A program made the translations under genes and the position numbers. The notes beneath the pieces were generated by a model, which ran no database searches, had not been told where the DNA came from, and saw only the letters and a program-made list of their open reading frames with translations. From Thermocladium modestius JCM 10088 (GTDB lineage Archaea; Thermoproteota; Thermoprotei; Thermoproteales; Thermocladiaceae): a stretch of DNA of 64,000 bases. Positions 39,219 to 49,839 of this stretch are shown piece after piece. The stretch's first letter is position 1. Every line of letters starts with the position of its first letter. Location of the stretch: assembly GCA_001315925.1 (NCBI GenBank), contig BBBF01000002.1:1-64000 (forward strand). Direction: 5' to 3'.

Positions 39219-39227
39219 TTTTTAAAT
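39219..39227 (-). promoter_or_regulatory. TATA-like box of the exported-protein gene
   Basis: The minus strand reads ATTTAAAAAC about 40-48 nt before the ATG at 39179, right beside the palindrome at 39236. Confidence 0.4.
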
Positions 39228-39235
39228 ATTGAAGA

Positions 39236-39254
39236 AAGTCTGTTTAACAGACTT
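39236..39254. promoter_or_regulatory. Perfect palindrome AAGTCTGTT-T-AACAGACTT, candidate operator
   Basis: Two 9-bp arms match perfectly around one central base, immediately upstream of the TATA-like box of the exported-protein gene. The position and symmetry fit a binding site for a dimeric regulator acting on that promoter. Confidence 0.6.
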
Positions 39255-39428
39255 GTCAATCCTCAATAGAATATAGGCCGGTATTTATTTTTGTATATTA
39301 TAATTGATTGTGAAGATAGATTAAATGGAGCGAGTGGATCCTGCCTGGCAAGGATGCGATTGGGGGCGGGGTGAGGTTGTAAGCTGTTATCAATTCTTAG
39401 GGCTAGGTTGCCCGCCCGCTCATATCGG

Positions 39429-41511
39429 TCATGCCTTGCTTATCTTGACTGGTACTACCTTGTACTCAGGCATCTTGGCGTACTTATCCACGTGCTCCAC
39501 CCCCCCGACCAAATTATTCACAATCGCCTCGACGAAGTGGAACGTGGAGAAGACCACTCCTCGCGGTACTTTATCCGTGACAATTGCCTTTGCGGTTATT
39601 GCTCCCTGCCTCGCCTCAATTCTAATGAGCTCCCCCCCGCTCCTGATCCCTAGCCTGGCGGCGTCATCTGAGTTTATCTCTATTAGGGGCTCCGGGTATT
39701 CCCGTGATAGTATGTTGGATTCCCGGGTTAAGACCCCCCCGGAGTGCCAGTGATAGTAGCTCCTCCCCCCCGTGGTGAGTATGAATGGGTAGTCATTGTC
39801 CACCCACTCGCTCGGCGCCGTCCACTCCACCGGGACGAGATCGGCCATTCCCCCCCGTGGAAATCCCCCCCCTCATATAATCTCCTAGTCCCGGGGGTGG
39901 CCACGCGATGGCACTGGCCATTGTAGCCCATAGTTCTCCAGCGCCTCGTAGGTCACCCCCCCCGCGTATTGAGGAACTAGCCTGCTTATCTCCGACATGA
40001 CGTCGCGGGGAGAACCGTAATCGAACCCCCCCCTCAACCCCCCCAAGGCATTGGCAAGCATTACTATTATCTCCCAATCCGGCTTGGCCTCCCCCCCGGC
40101 GGTTCCCTGGCCTTCCTGATCAATTGGATTCTCCTCTCCGTGTTCGTTATGGTTCCCTCCTTCTCCATGAATGAAGCGGCGGGCAGGATTAGGGTGGCAT
40201 GCTTGGCCGTCTCCGTCATGAATAGGTCCTGCACTATAACGAACTCCGTCTCCTCCAAGGCCTTGGGGGGGACATCCGCGGCGCAAGCCTCCGTTATTGC
40301 TGGGTTCTCTCCCATTATGTAAAACGCCTTAACCTTGCCGCTCACGCCGGCCTTGAACATCTCGGTTAAGTAAAGCCCCGGCTTATCGCTTATCTTGAAT
40401 CCCCAAGCTTCCTCGAACTTAGCCCTGCCTTGATCCCACACCCTCACATAGCCTGGCAGGAAATCGGGCAGCGCAGCCATATCGCTGGAGCCTTGCACGT
40501 TGCTGTGGCCCCTCAAAGGCGCGACACCAGTCCCCCCCCTCCTCCCCCCCACGGCGCCCAGTATAAGCGCTAGATCGGCCACCGCCATTACGTTCTCCGT
40601 CCCATGCTCGTGCTGTGTTATTCCCATGGCATAGAACATCATAAGTTTGCCCCCCCAGCAATTATCTCAGCCGCTCTCCGCACCATCTCAGGCGCAACCC
40701 CCCCCGTTATGTCAGCCACCTTCTCCGGGTTGTACTTCTCAACCACCCTAGCGTACTCCTCGAATCCCCCCCTCACCTTATCGAGCATTGATTTATCAAA
40801 GAGCCCCCCCTCCTCTATCACAACGTGGGCCAGCGAGTTGAGCAGCGCTATATCGGTTCCGGGCCTGTGCCTGAGCCATACGTCAGCCATGGTGGCCAGC
40901 TTTATGCCTCGGGGGGGGTCCGCCACTACCAGCTTAAGCCCCCCCCTGGCCCTATTCCTTATTATGCGCGCCCCCCCTATTATGGGGGTGCTGCTCCGTG
41001 GTGTTGGATCCTATAATGAATGCTGCATCTGCCTCATCTATATCGTCTATGCTGGCGGTCATGGCGCCCGCGCCCAGCGTCCTAATCAATCCCTCTATAG
41101 TGGTGGAGTGACAGCTTCTGGCGCAGTGATCCACGTTGTTGGTGCCGAAGGCCCTGGCCAATTTCTGCATCAAGTAATTCTCCTCGTTGGTTGCCTTGGC
41201 TGAGCTTATGAATGCAACTGAATCAGCTCCATATTCCCTCCTGATTCTGGTCAATTCCTCCGCCGCTATCCTAATGGCCTCCTCCCAGGATATGGCGCGA
41301 AGCCTGACTTGGTGCGAAGAAGGGGGCCTCGTCAATCTATTGGGCGAGGTAACGAATTCCATACCTTTCCATCCCTTCACGCACAGCGTTCCCTTATTTA
41401 TGGGATGATCAGGATCCGGCGTGATCCTCACGGTTCCCCCCCCAGGTCCTGCACTATTATGCCGCAGCCCACGCCGCAATAGGGGGGGCAAATGGTCCTG
41501 GCAGTTCCCAT
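39429..41511 (-). CDS. fdhA: Formate dehydrogenase alpha subunit, short form (many frameshifts)
   Basis: A second molybdo/tungstopterin formate dehydrogenase of about 690 residues, without the NuoG-like N-terminal domains. It starts MGTARTICPYCGVGCGIIVQD ([4Fe-4S] site), with an in-frame C7 run adding one Pro. The active-site region is NNVDHCARSCHSTTIEGLIRT, with cysteine rather than selenocysteine. Other landmarks are YAMGITQHEHGTENVMAVADL, PLRGHSNVQGSSDM, YIMGENPAITEA and TNTERRIQLIRKA. At least five G/C runs break the frame, including G8 near 41441 (G6 restores VQDLGGTVRITPDPDHP). The gene is divergent from AsrA/AsrB-like electron-transfer genes, from which it is separated by 99 nt with back-to-back TATA-like boxes. 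Confidence 0.88.
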
Positions 41512-41533
41512 GAGTTATTTTGTTCAAACTAGT

Positions 41534-41541
41534 TAATAAAT
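41534..41541 (-). promoter_or_regulatory. TATA-like box of the short fdhA gene
   Basis: The minus strand reads ATTTATTAA about 23-30 nt before ATG 41511. Confidence 0.5.
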
Positions 41542-41581
41542 ATTGATATATAACAATGTTTTTCAATTCATTAGGTAATGC

Positions 41582-41590
41582 TTTTATTTA
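41582..41590 (+). promoter_or_regulatory. TATA-like box of the AsrA/AsrB-like genes
   Basis: TTTTATTTA 21-29 nt before ATG 41611. Confidence 0.5.
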
Positions 41591-41610
41591 GGATCTGCAA
41601 TAGATATGCA

Positions 41611-42562
41611 ATGAGATATTATTTATTGAGGAGGGAGGATTTGCCCAGGTACGTGGACTTTTTGATGAAGCTTGGATTCCGAGTGATTGCTCCAAAGGTG
41701 GAGGGAGGCGCGCTGGTTTACGGTTATTTGAGTAAGGGAGAGGAGTTCGTGGACGCTGTTCCCACGTTCTTTGCAAAGCCCTTCATGGGAAAGGAAAGCA
41801 TATTCGATTTGAATTCGTCGTCTCTTCCCCCCCCACCATATACTTCACGAGGTCCTGCGAGGCGGCAGGGGGGGTAGGCATGCTGGACGACGTCAGATTG
41901 AAGGGTCCATTCGTGGATGCCATCTATATGAAGAAGAGGAAATCCATAAAGCTGGCCAACTTGGCATGTACTCGGTCCTGCTCCCCCAAGGCCTTCTGCG
42001 GCAGCTTGCAAGGACCGAGGCTCGAGTCTGGCTTCTCGATGCAGTTAACCGATGTGGGGGGGGTGATTACTTCGTTGAATTGAATGATGATGAATTGCCC
42101 GCGGCCGACTTCATGAGGCCCGCCGGCGCCGAGCTGCTGGGGGGGAAGGCGCGTGAAGCGGTCCGTGGAGTGTTGAGCGAGCAAGCTAAGGTATCCTTGG
42201 ACTACGAACTTAAATGGAATGATGCAATATGGAATGAATTGGCGGGCAAATGCATAGAGTGCGGCGCATGCACCCTGGCTTGCCCCCCCACTTGCTTCTG
42301 TTACTCCGTGGATTATAGGGATTGGAGCAGGCAGGAGGATAGTTGCCTATGGGCTGGCTTCACCAGGATGGCCGGCGGGAATCCGCGTCAATCCCTGGAG
42401 GCAAGGCTCAAGCAGCGATTCTATCACAAGCTGGAGTATCATAGGGATCGCTATGGCTACATCCTGTGCACCGGGTGTGGGCGATGCACTATGGCCTGCC
42501 CCGTGGACATTGATATTCGATCCATAATGACCCGCTTCTCAAGGGTGAGTGGAAGTGATTGA
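41611..42562 (+). CDS. AsrA/HydB-like iron-sulfur electron-transfer subunit (frameshifted)
   Basis: About 315 residues, related to the beta subunit of sulfhydrogenases (HydB) and anaerobic sulfite reductase subunit A. It starts MRYYLLRREDLPRYVDFLMK. The middle holds a cysteine group (LACTRSCSPKAFCGS) typical of these proteins. The C-terminal ferredoxin region has CIECGACTLACPPTCFC (with an in-frame Pro from a C7 run) and CTGCGRCTMACPVDID. Frames break at C8 and G6 runs near 41826-41875 and near 42000-42061. It precedes and overlaps the AsrB/HydG-like gene, with which it would form an electron-transfer dimer. Next to formate dehydrogenase it suggests NAD(P)-linked formate oxidation; that is inference. 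Confidence 0.85.
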
Positions 42563-43383
42563 TAAGGGAATGGCCAAGCTAGAGACCTTAATACCGCTGA
42601 GGAGCAGAATAGTTTCCAGGAAGGAGGAATCCCTCGATACAGTCACCTTGGGATTTGATAGGTCCCTTCCCTCGGCCATGCCGGGGGGGCAATTCATAAT
42701 GGCATCCACAACAGATGGAGAAGTGCCCATATCGCTTGCAGGGGGGGAGAACCTGATCACGTTCAAGAGGGTGGGCAGGACGACGGGTAAGCTACATGGA
42801 TTAGGCGTGGGCGATTTCATTGGGATCAGGGGGGGTCCCTATGGAAACTCCTGGCCAAGCAAATACGATAGTTACGTAATTCTGGCGGGCGGCATAGGAA
42901 TACCTCCCATAAGGTTCTTCATGGATCGCTATGCCGGCCGCAAGGATATAACGTTGCTATATGGAGCTAGGAATCCAAGCGAGATAATATACAGGGAACT
43001 ATTAATGGAGGAATGGCCTCGTAAGGCAAATGTATTGGTGACCGTGGATAGGGGGGGGAGATGAGGGGGGGTGGAGGGGGGGTAATGTGGGGGGGGTCGT
43101 CACGTCTTTGCTGAATAAGGTTAAGTTGAGGAGCGGGGGGGAGGCGGCCTTGATAATAGGACCGGAGGTGATGATGATGCATGCCGTGAAGGATTTATTG
43201 GGTATGGGCATGGATCCCGGCGATGTGTACCTATCGCTGGAACGGCACATGGAGTGCGGCGTCGGCTTTTGCGGTCACTGCAATATAGGCAAGCATTACG
43301 TTTGCGTTGATGGTCCCATATTCAGCTATAAGGAAATCAAGGGGGGGGAGTTGGCCAGGGAGGGATGGCCGGTAATAGGTTAA
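42549..43383 (+). CDS. AsrB/HydG-like FAD/NAD(P)-binding subunit (frameshifted)
   Basis: About 275 residues of the ferredoxin-NADP reductase-like group found as gamma subunit of sulfhydrogenase and as AsrB. The FAD domain has PGGQFIMAS, LAGGENLITFKRVGRTTGKLHGL and the NAD(P)-binding segment VILAGGIGIPPIRFFMDRY, followed by TLLYGARNPSEIIY. The C-terminal [2Fe-2S] site is MECGVGFCGHCNIGKHYVCVDGPIF. Clustered G7, G6, G7 and G7 runs at 43051-43095 break the frame. The GTG start overlaps the end of the AsrA-like gene by 14 nt. Together the two subunits could move electrons between the short formate dehydrogenase and NAD(P). Confidence 0.87.
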
Positions 43384-43438
43384 GCCGCAGTTCCAGTTAA
43401 ATGAAAGGCAGCTTGAGTTCCTTCATGTCTAGCTGGGA

Positions 43439-44668
43439 TCACTCAAGCGAGGCGCTTATTTTTCTTCCGTCGAATGCCATGGATCCAAAGAATTTCTTGT
43501 ATAGATATATGTTGGCTACATTCACCGCCAATGCTAGTGTGAAGGGAATGGGTATGGGCAAGTAATCCAACATCGCGCCGGACGCCGTGGTGGACACCGC
43601 GGATGGAAAAAGCCTTGCCGCTTGGTTCACTCCAGCAGTTGTGGAACGCGCTCCCTGCTAACCAACCCCCCCATCATCAATGATTGCTGGGCCGGCAGCG
43701 CAGCGACCCTGAACATAACGAAGGCCAAATATGCCATCACGGCGATAATCAAGTCATTGCTGAGGGGGGGCAGATATCCGATGAAGGGCAGCGCCACTAA
43801 TGCCGCCGTGGATATGGTTCTCGTCACTATTATTGCATTAACGAACCCCATGCGCTGCGTCAATGTGGGGGGGGTGGCCAATGACATGAGCGCTGCCCCC
43901 ACTCCGCCTAGGAAGAATATGTTGCTGACCATGCCCTTGGTAGCGTGGAAGAGCAGTTCGAATAATATGGGAAGGAACGGCGTCACCAATCCTTGCCCAG
44001 TGCCGTTTAACACGCCCACTGCGGCGAACATCTTCATGACCTTCCTATCCCTCTCGCCACTTCTCCCGTCCCTCGTTTTGGTGATTTTTCTGGGCCTATA
44101 GTCATCCTTTATTGGCGCGATGGCGATCAACGATATAGAGGATAGGATCAATGATATTGTGAATGATTCCGAATACCCCCCCAGGTGAACCATCAATACG
44201 CCGGCCGCCCCCCCAGCCAAGCCGGAGCCCACGTTGAGGAGCGAGTAGGTCATCGTTCTCTCGCTATCCTTAGTCTTATCGGCCAGTATGGCGGTCATCA
44301 TGGGCGCCACCACTGCGCCTACGCTGCCGCTGGCCAACGCGCCCGCCGTGCCGAAGCCCCCCCAAGCGCGGCTGCCACAAGGAGCAAACCGTAATTCCTG
44401 GTAAGCAATAATATGGCGGTGGCTGTTGGAAGCATTGCCGTGGCCAGCATCAACATGTTTTTCCTGCCGTATTTATCGCCCAGCCTCCCGAAGTAGAGCG
44501 ATAGCGCGGGGGGGCGGTGAATGCGCCGACTCCGAAGAATATTCCTATTAATGTCAGGGATAGGTGGATCACGTTGTATAAATAGAGGCTGGTGGCTATG
44601 CCCAGCGCTCCTGCTGCCATGCTTCTAAGAACCCTTGATGCTAATATTAGCAATATATCTCTATCCAT
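43439..44668 (-). CDS. MFS transporter A (frameshifted)
   Basis: About 400 residues with roughly twelve hydrophobic segments across frames. The N-terminus is MDRDILLILASRVLRSMAAGALGIATSLYL. The helix 2-3 loop (GDKYGRKNMLM) can be read in an alternate frame near 44465, where a C6 run broke it. The second half contains AGGAAGVLMVHLGGYSESFTISLIL and a long cytoplasmic loop of charged residues (RPRKITKTRDGRSGERDRK). Frames also break near 44355 and near 43645. Substrate unknown. It is the first of three MFS genes on the same strand. Confidence 0.75.
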
Positions 44669-44740
44669 GCTAGGGAGAAAATTAACTGCTTAAAAAATTT
44701 ATCGATATCGAATACATTATCGGAACACGAACGGCGGCCT

Positions 44741-45854
44741 TCACACCCTCACCGCCTCCAACCTGGCGTTCCTGAAGAATGCGTAGAACAAGGCGGTGGC
44801 CAAACTATAGAGGCCCGCGGTTATGAAGAATGGAGAATATAGGTTCCCCCCCTCCCCCCCGAACAAGTAACCCCCCCCTATGGATGGGCCGGCCGCCCTG
44901 GGTATCGAGCTGAGGAGATTTATGAAGCTGGTGGCGCTGGCTCTTCTATTCTCGGGCATCAGCTTCAATATCATGGAGCTCAACAATGGATTACCCATGT
45001 TCATCAATGCATTCCGCACGACGAAGATGGCGCTGGCCGCCGGGAAAGTCGGCGAGAAGGGCAGTGCAATTAATAAAGCTATGGCGCTCACGTGAGTTAG
45101 CACTATTGCCTTCACGGTGCCCACCCTGGCCGCCAATCTAGCGCTGCCAGCACCGTCAACGCCAGGGTTAGATCGGATAAGGCGAAGACAGGGCTCATGT
45201 CGCGGGCGGATTCATTGAACCTCAGCTCGAACCATAATGACATGAGAGGGATAACTATCCCGGCGCCCAGCCCGATAACCGCCTCCGTGGAGAATTTGCC
45301 CATGGTAATATCTACCTTAAACGACGTGTGCCCGGACCCCCCCTTGTAATTCTCGCTAACCATGGATATGAGCAGCAATGACGTGAATGCTATTCCGGAG
45401 TCGACTAGGAAGATGAACCTTATTGGAACTCCGAGCGGAAGCAATGCGCCGATGAAGGATGATACTATGGAAAGGGAATTCATCAAACTCAAGTCCCCCT
45501 CCACGTTCCTGGTCTTCTCCGCCAGCATCGCATTAACCAAACCTCCTCCTCCCCACGATGATGAGAAGATATAGGCGTAGGGGGGGATCTTCATGAAGAG
45601 GAAGAGAAAGGAAACCGCAGACACCAACCTGCTTATCAACGCGTATCGCTTTCTCCCGTGCGCATCAGCCAATATCGAGAAGGCAAATGCCAGCGATGAG
45701 GAAAACACTATGGATGCCGAGAGAAGCAAGCCGACGTAGAAGGGAGGAAGGCCCAATTGCGTCAAGTATATGGGCACCACTATCGTGTTGGCCCCCCCCA
45801 AGCAACTCCGGATATGGAGGACGATGACACTAAAAGCAACTCCTCTTTATTCAT
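44741..45854 (-). CDS. MFS transporter B (frameshifted)
   Basis: About 370 residues. The start is ATG 45854 (MNKEELLLVSSSSISGVAWG), with the C7 run near 45800 throwing the frame before ANTIVVPIYLTQLGLPPFYVGLLLSAS. The helix 2-3 loop ADAHGRKRYALISR is clear, and the second half has PENRRASATSFINLLSSIPRAAGPSIGG. The break near 45125 comes between the 229- and 131-codon frames (LAARVGTVKAIV). A minus-strand TTATTAAAT at about 45880-45889 is a candidate promoter. Repeat copy 1 lies directly upstream of this gene. Confidence 0.78.
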
Positions 45855-45962
45855 TCGCGCATTTGCCTGTCCATTCCATGGATTTAATAAGTTTGCCCTT
45901 ATGTTTTAATGTTGTGGTTATCGAACATCGCGTCCATGCTGGGAAATAATCTATTTGTCTGA

Positions 45963-46193
45963 CCTCCTCCCCCCCGCCCTTTAGGGGGTTCCCCCCCCGG
46001 GGTCTTGGGGGTTACGCCCCCCCCTTGGCGCTACTCCGTTTCCCCCCCTACTGGTATTGGGGGGGTAGTCGGCCCCCCCAGCCCCCCCCATCCTCAGAGA
46101 GTCGACCAGCAAGAAACAAAAAACCGACAAAACATGACCTGAAAACACACCCCCAGCCCCTAGAAGGAGCGAGGCCTGCCCCATCTCTTATCA
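45963..46193 (-). repeat. 231-bp repeat, copy 1 (probable IS200/IS605 TnpB 3'-end relic)
   Basis: It shares its whole length with copy 2 at 52310, in the same orientation. The end at 45963 carries CCGCCCTTTAGGG, an imperfect palindrome like those at IS605-type ends. Read on the minus strand the repeat gives a Gly/Arg-rich peptide (LRMGG...NTSRGNGVAP) reminiscent of variable TnpB C-terminal tails. No full tnpB or tnpA is present. The repeat fact is certain; the IS605 origin is inference. Confidence 0.85.
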
Positions 46194-46251
46194 GAAAAAG
46201 AAGAGCGAAGCTTCATGGCTTTAATTTCTTCAACTAAAGGTCAGGTTGCAA

Positions 46252-47450
46252 TCACATAACCAACCTAGTGGCCTCGTCCACGGCCTTGGCATTCCTTCGT
46301 ATCAACGGGGGGGCCAATGCAGACACGAATATTATCAATAAGCCGAACACGTACCTAAGGCCTATGAGATCCGCGAGCGTTCCAGTCAGCATTGGAGTAA
46401 CTATGCCCACCAGGCTCATTACGGCGAAGAATTGGCTGTTGGCTGCGTTTCTCTCCTCGGGCTTGAATGTCCTGCTTATTGATATCAGGGACAAGGGGGG
46501 GTATGTCAAGCCATGGGGGGGAAGCCGAGCACCAGCAATGCTATTGCTAGCTCAATTAGGCTTCCGGCCACGGTCATGAGCAGTAAGCCAAGCACGGTCA
46601 TCGATATGGAAATCGCCATGTGAGCCCAAACACCTCCTATGGGCCTAACGGATAGGTAAAGCCTAGCCAATAGGGATGTGATGAAGAACAGAGAAAAGAG
46701 CCCCGTCGCCTCGGAGTAACTTGCATGGAACTGGGAGACGGCGTATATGCCGCCGAATGCGGTCAGCGTGGAGAAAGGTATGTTATAGGCCAGTATGTTG
46801 TACGTCGCCGTCTTGAATCCTGGGTTGGAGATCACCTTTGAGGCCCCCCGCTCCGCTGCTCCTCGCCCTCCGGGAACTTTATCAAGGGGGGGGACATCGC
46901 CGCCACCAACGCGCCGAAGGGGGGGGCAAAGAAGAGAAACGATGATCTCACGCTGAAGTGCTGCAGTATTGCGGACTCGATGGCGGGGCCCACCACCAAG
47001 CTAACGCTGAGCGAGAGCGTGTAAATGGATAGCAAGCGTTCCCTGGCCTTCCTGTCCGGAAGCATCCCCCCCGCCGACGTTATTATGTTGGGCATTATAT
47101 TGCCCATGACAACCCCCCCGGCCACTGCGGATAATATCCATAGAGATAATGGGGTGGCCAGGTAGAATAACGGCAGTATTATGGCGTAGCCCATCGATGA
47201 TATCATGAAGATCCTCCTGCGTTCCCCCCAGAGTTCAGCCTAGCATTAATCAAGCTGCTTGCCAAGAACGTGCCCAACCCCATCAAGGCGGATAGCGCGC
47301 CTATTTCCGTGTTATTATATCCAAGGAAATACCTGCCAGTAAGGGCACAGTAGTCATGGCCATGTTGTTGCTGGCCCTCATGGCAAAGGTCATTGTGACT
47401 ATTATGAGCAACACCAACAAGAAATTCGCTTCGTTGCTCTTGATCTTCAT
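46252..47450 (-). CDS. MFS transporter C (frameshifted)
   Basis: About 400 residues. It starts MKIKSNEANFLLVLLIIVTM, supported by a minus-strand TATA-like CTTTAAAAG at 47474-47482, 24-32 nt upstream. The helix 2-3 loop is followed by RRIFMISSMGYAIILPLFYL, and the second half has RTFKPEERNAANSQFFAVMSLVG. Frames break near 47225 (C6), near 46840 and near 46510 (G6, LGFPPMAW to LTYPPLSLISISR). Helix count is about twelve. Substrate unknown. Repeat copy 1 begins 59 bp downstream of its stop. Confidence 0.78.
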
Positions 47451-47473
47451 GTCAATGCATCGTTGATGATCAG

Positions 47474-47482
47474 CTTTTAAAG
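47474..47482 (-). promoter_or_regulatory. TATA-like box of MFS transporter C
   Basis: CTTTAAAAG on the minus strand, 24-32 nt ahead of the start codon. Confidence 0.5.
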
Positions 47483-47490
47483 CTTCGTAT

Positions 47491-49839
47491 CTATTTCCCT
47501 CGCCTGCGCAGGAGCATGGATATCGCCAGCACCAATATGCCGATGCCCACCAGAGCAGCTATGCGAGGCGCATCGTATCCGTAATCTATTAGAAAGCTGC
47601 GGGCCAGCCTATACCCGGTTGAATCCTCGACTATCAGGGTTAGATTGTTGATGCCCATGTCCGTGAAATTTGCGATAATCTCGCTCCCAGTTCCAATCAC
47701 GCGGCCATTCATTAACCACTCCACTTTATATGGCGGGACCCCCCCGCCCATCGCCGTTGCCGTTCCCTTGACCGCATAGTCATCCAACACGAAATTGGAG
47801 ATGGGAGTTATCGATACGTTTACCGTGGGATCGGGATTGACAATTAACTCGATCTCCCGCTCGACGGAGTATCCTGCGGAGTCCGTCAGAACTATTGTCA
47901 AGTTATGTTGGCCCGCTCCGGGCAATATAGGTTGTGATATGTTTATGAGAGACCCATCCAAGAAAGCGCTCACTTCGTATGGCGGGGTTCCATTGTATCC
48001 ATTAGCGATCACGGAGATCGATTCCCCCCCGTAATCTATATTGGATGCATTTATTGATGTTGATAACGTGGGGTCAGGATTAACCTTCAAGTCGGTTGTC
48101 CAATTAACGGCGTAGCGCCTCTATCATGCATTATCACCTCGATTACGTGAATGCCGGGCTCTATTGCCTCCAGGGGGTACGTCACCTCGTTTGCTGCAGT
48201 GATTTGCCCGGCCAGGCTGCCATTATTCATTACATAAAAGGTGTATGGTGGTTCCCCCCCCGCGGTTCCGCTTAAGTTAAGGTATATTGTTTGCCCAGCA
48301 TCTGTCTCGCTTGTGCTGATGGAGTGCCTAAACAATGGATCTGGAACCACATCTATTACGCCGCTGCTTGTCTTAATCGTGGAGCCCCGAGAATCCATCA
48401 CGGTTATTTCGTAGTTATACTTCCCGATAGCCAAGCCGCCTGTATTCAGCTGGAATGAGTGTGCGGCATAGGTAGTGGCGTATCTTTCCGCGATCGATCC
48501 ATTAAGAAATAGATAATAAGTATATGGCGGCGACCCCCCCGCCCACCAATGCAGATGCGTTGACGATTTCGCCGACCCCCTCGTCCACGGTAGCGTTGGG
48601 GGGGATATCTTGGCCTAACAAGGTTAGTCTAACTATGAATGGAATGCCCAGCTTAGCGGCGCCGGGAACCAACGTCACTCCTCCATCCGCATAATGAATG
48701 TTTGCTCCATAGCTGGTCTCGGCGGTGTCGCTGCCAAATGCATATATTGACTTGGGCTCTTCATAAGTTCCATTTACTATGTAGAGCAATCTAAGGGATG
48801 CATTTATATCGCCCAACACGGCCTCCGAGGCATTTCCATCCCCAACAATTACCAGCTCCGCATCGTAATAAGATGGACCTGACCCCCCCACCAATCGATA
48901 ACCGTTCACCTCTATTGCGGCGGATGAAATGTTGGGGGGGACAGCTATTGTTACGTTATCATACGTGGTCAAGTTATTTTCAACGCCATACGCGAAATGA
49001 ACCATCACCGAGTCATTACCCCCCCGCTGTATCCATGTGATCAACCTCACGTGAAATGGCAGGGAGTAGCTTTGATTTAAGTAGGGAAAGGCATAATAGT
49101 TTCCGATCGATGATGATGATAAGACTGTTCCCATTCCCCCCCTCACAGTGTCGTTGCTCAACCCTCCGCTTCCGGTCAAGTTCCATATATTATCTATGGC
49201 GTAGTACGTCATGGATGATGTATCGATGGCAATTACGTTCTGGAGCCAGTAATCGTATTCCTTACCGTTTGTTGAATTCACGGCCAGCACCACGTTTAAT
49301 TGAAGCGAGGCGGCGTGGGGGGGCGCGGCTCCCATCGGCTTGCTTTCATTAACGTAGATGGAATAAATGGAGGCTTCCCCCCCCACCGCCCCATTTGCCA
49401 ATTCCTCATATGGAATGAGGGTTCCCGATTCATTCAATATGCCGTAATCTGCCAATCCAAGGGGGGGCGCGGGAGGGTTGATATATGATAGGAAGGGATT
49501 TACCGGTATCGTGCCATACGAGTAGAGGATCGCCGCAGATGAATTGCCCGGATTCTCTATTATCAGGTACCAATTCCCAGGCCCGATCTCCCTACTTCCG
49601 CTCAGATTCACTCCAATATAGGGCTTGCCCCATTTGCCTTCCCCGAACTGTGTTTGATTCACTATGTATGCCTCTATCGTGGTGTTGGAAGATATGTTGA
49701 ACCAGAGCTCGTAGCCGTCCCAGTAATCGCTTATATTTATCGGCAATGACGTGCCCGCCCCAATCACTGCTTGGGAGGCATGTATTAGGGTGGCCACCGC
49801 CAATGCCATTATTGATGCAATTATTATTGCCTTAATCAT
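47491..49839 (-). CDS. Thermopsin-like acid protease with Ig-like repeats and C-terminal anchor (frameshifted)
   Basis: About 780 residues. A signal peptide (IIIASIMALAVATLIHASQA) is followed by a peptidase A5 (thermopsin) domain: PLGLADYGILNESG, LQLNVVLAVNS, YDYWLQNVIAIDT and DNIWNLT are characteristic. After about residue 440 come two or three Ig/PKD-like repeats, each with a PxYxxxxxxNG core (EPPYTFYVMNNG, TPPYEVSAFLDG, VPPYKVEWLMNG). The C-terminus is a membrane helix (IAALVGIGILVLAISMLL) and a basic tail, so the enzyme stays on the cell surface. Thermopsins are acid-stable secreted endopeptidases. Frames break near 48540 (C7) and near 48110. Its ATG overlaps the stop of the upstream aminopeptidase gene (ATGA). 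Confidence 0.85.
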
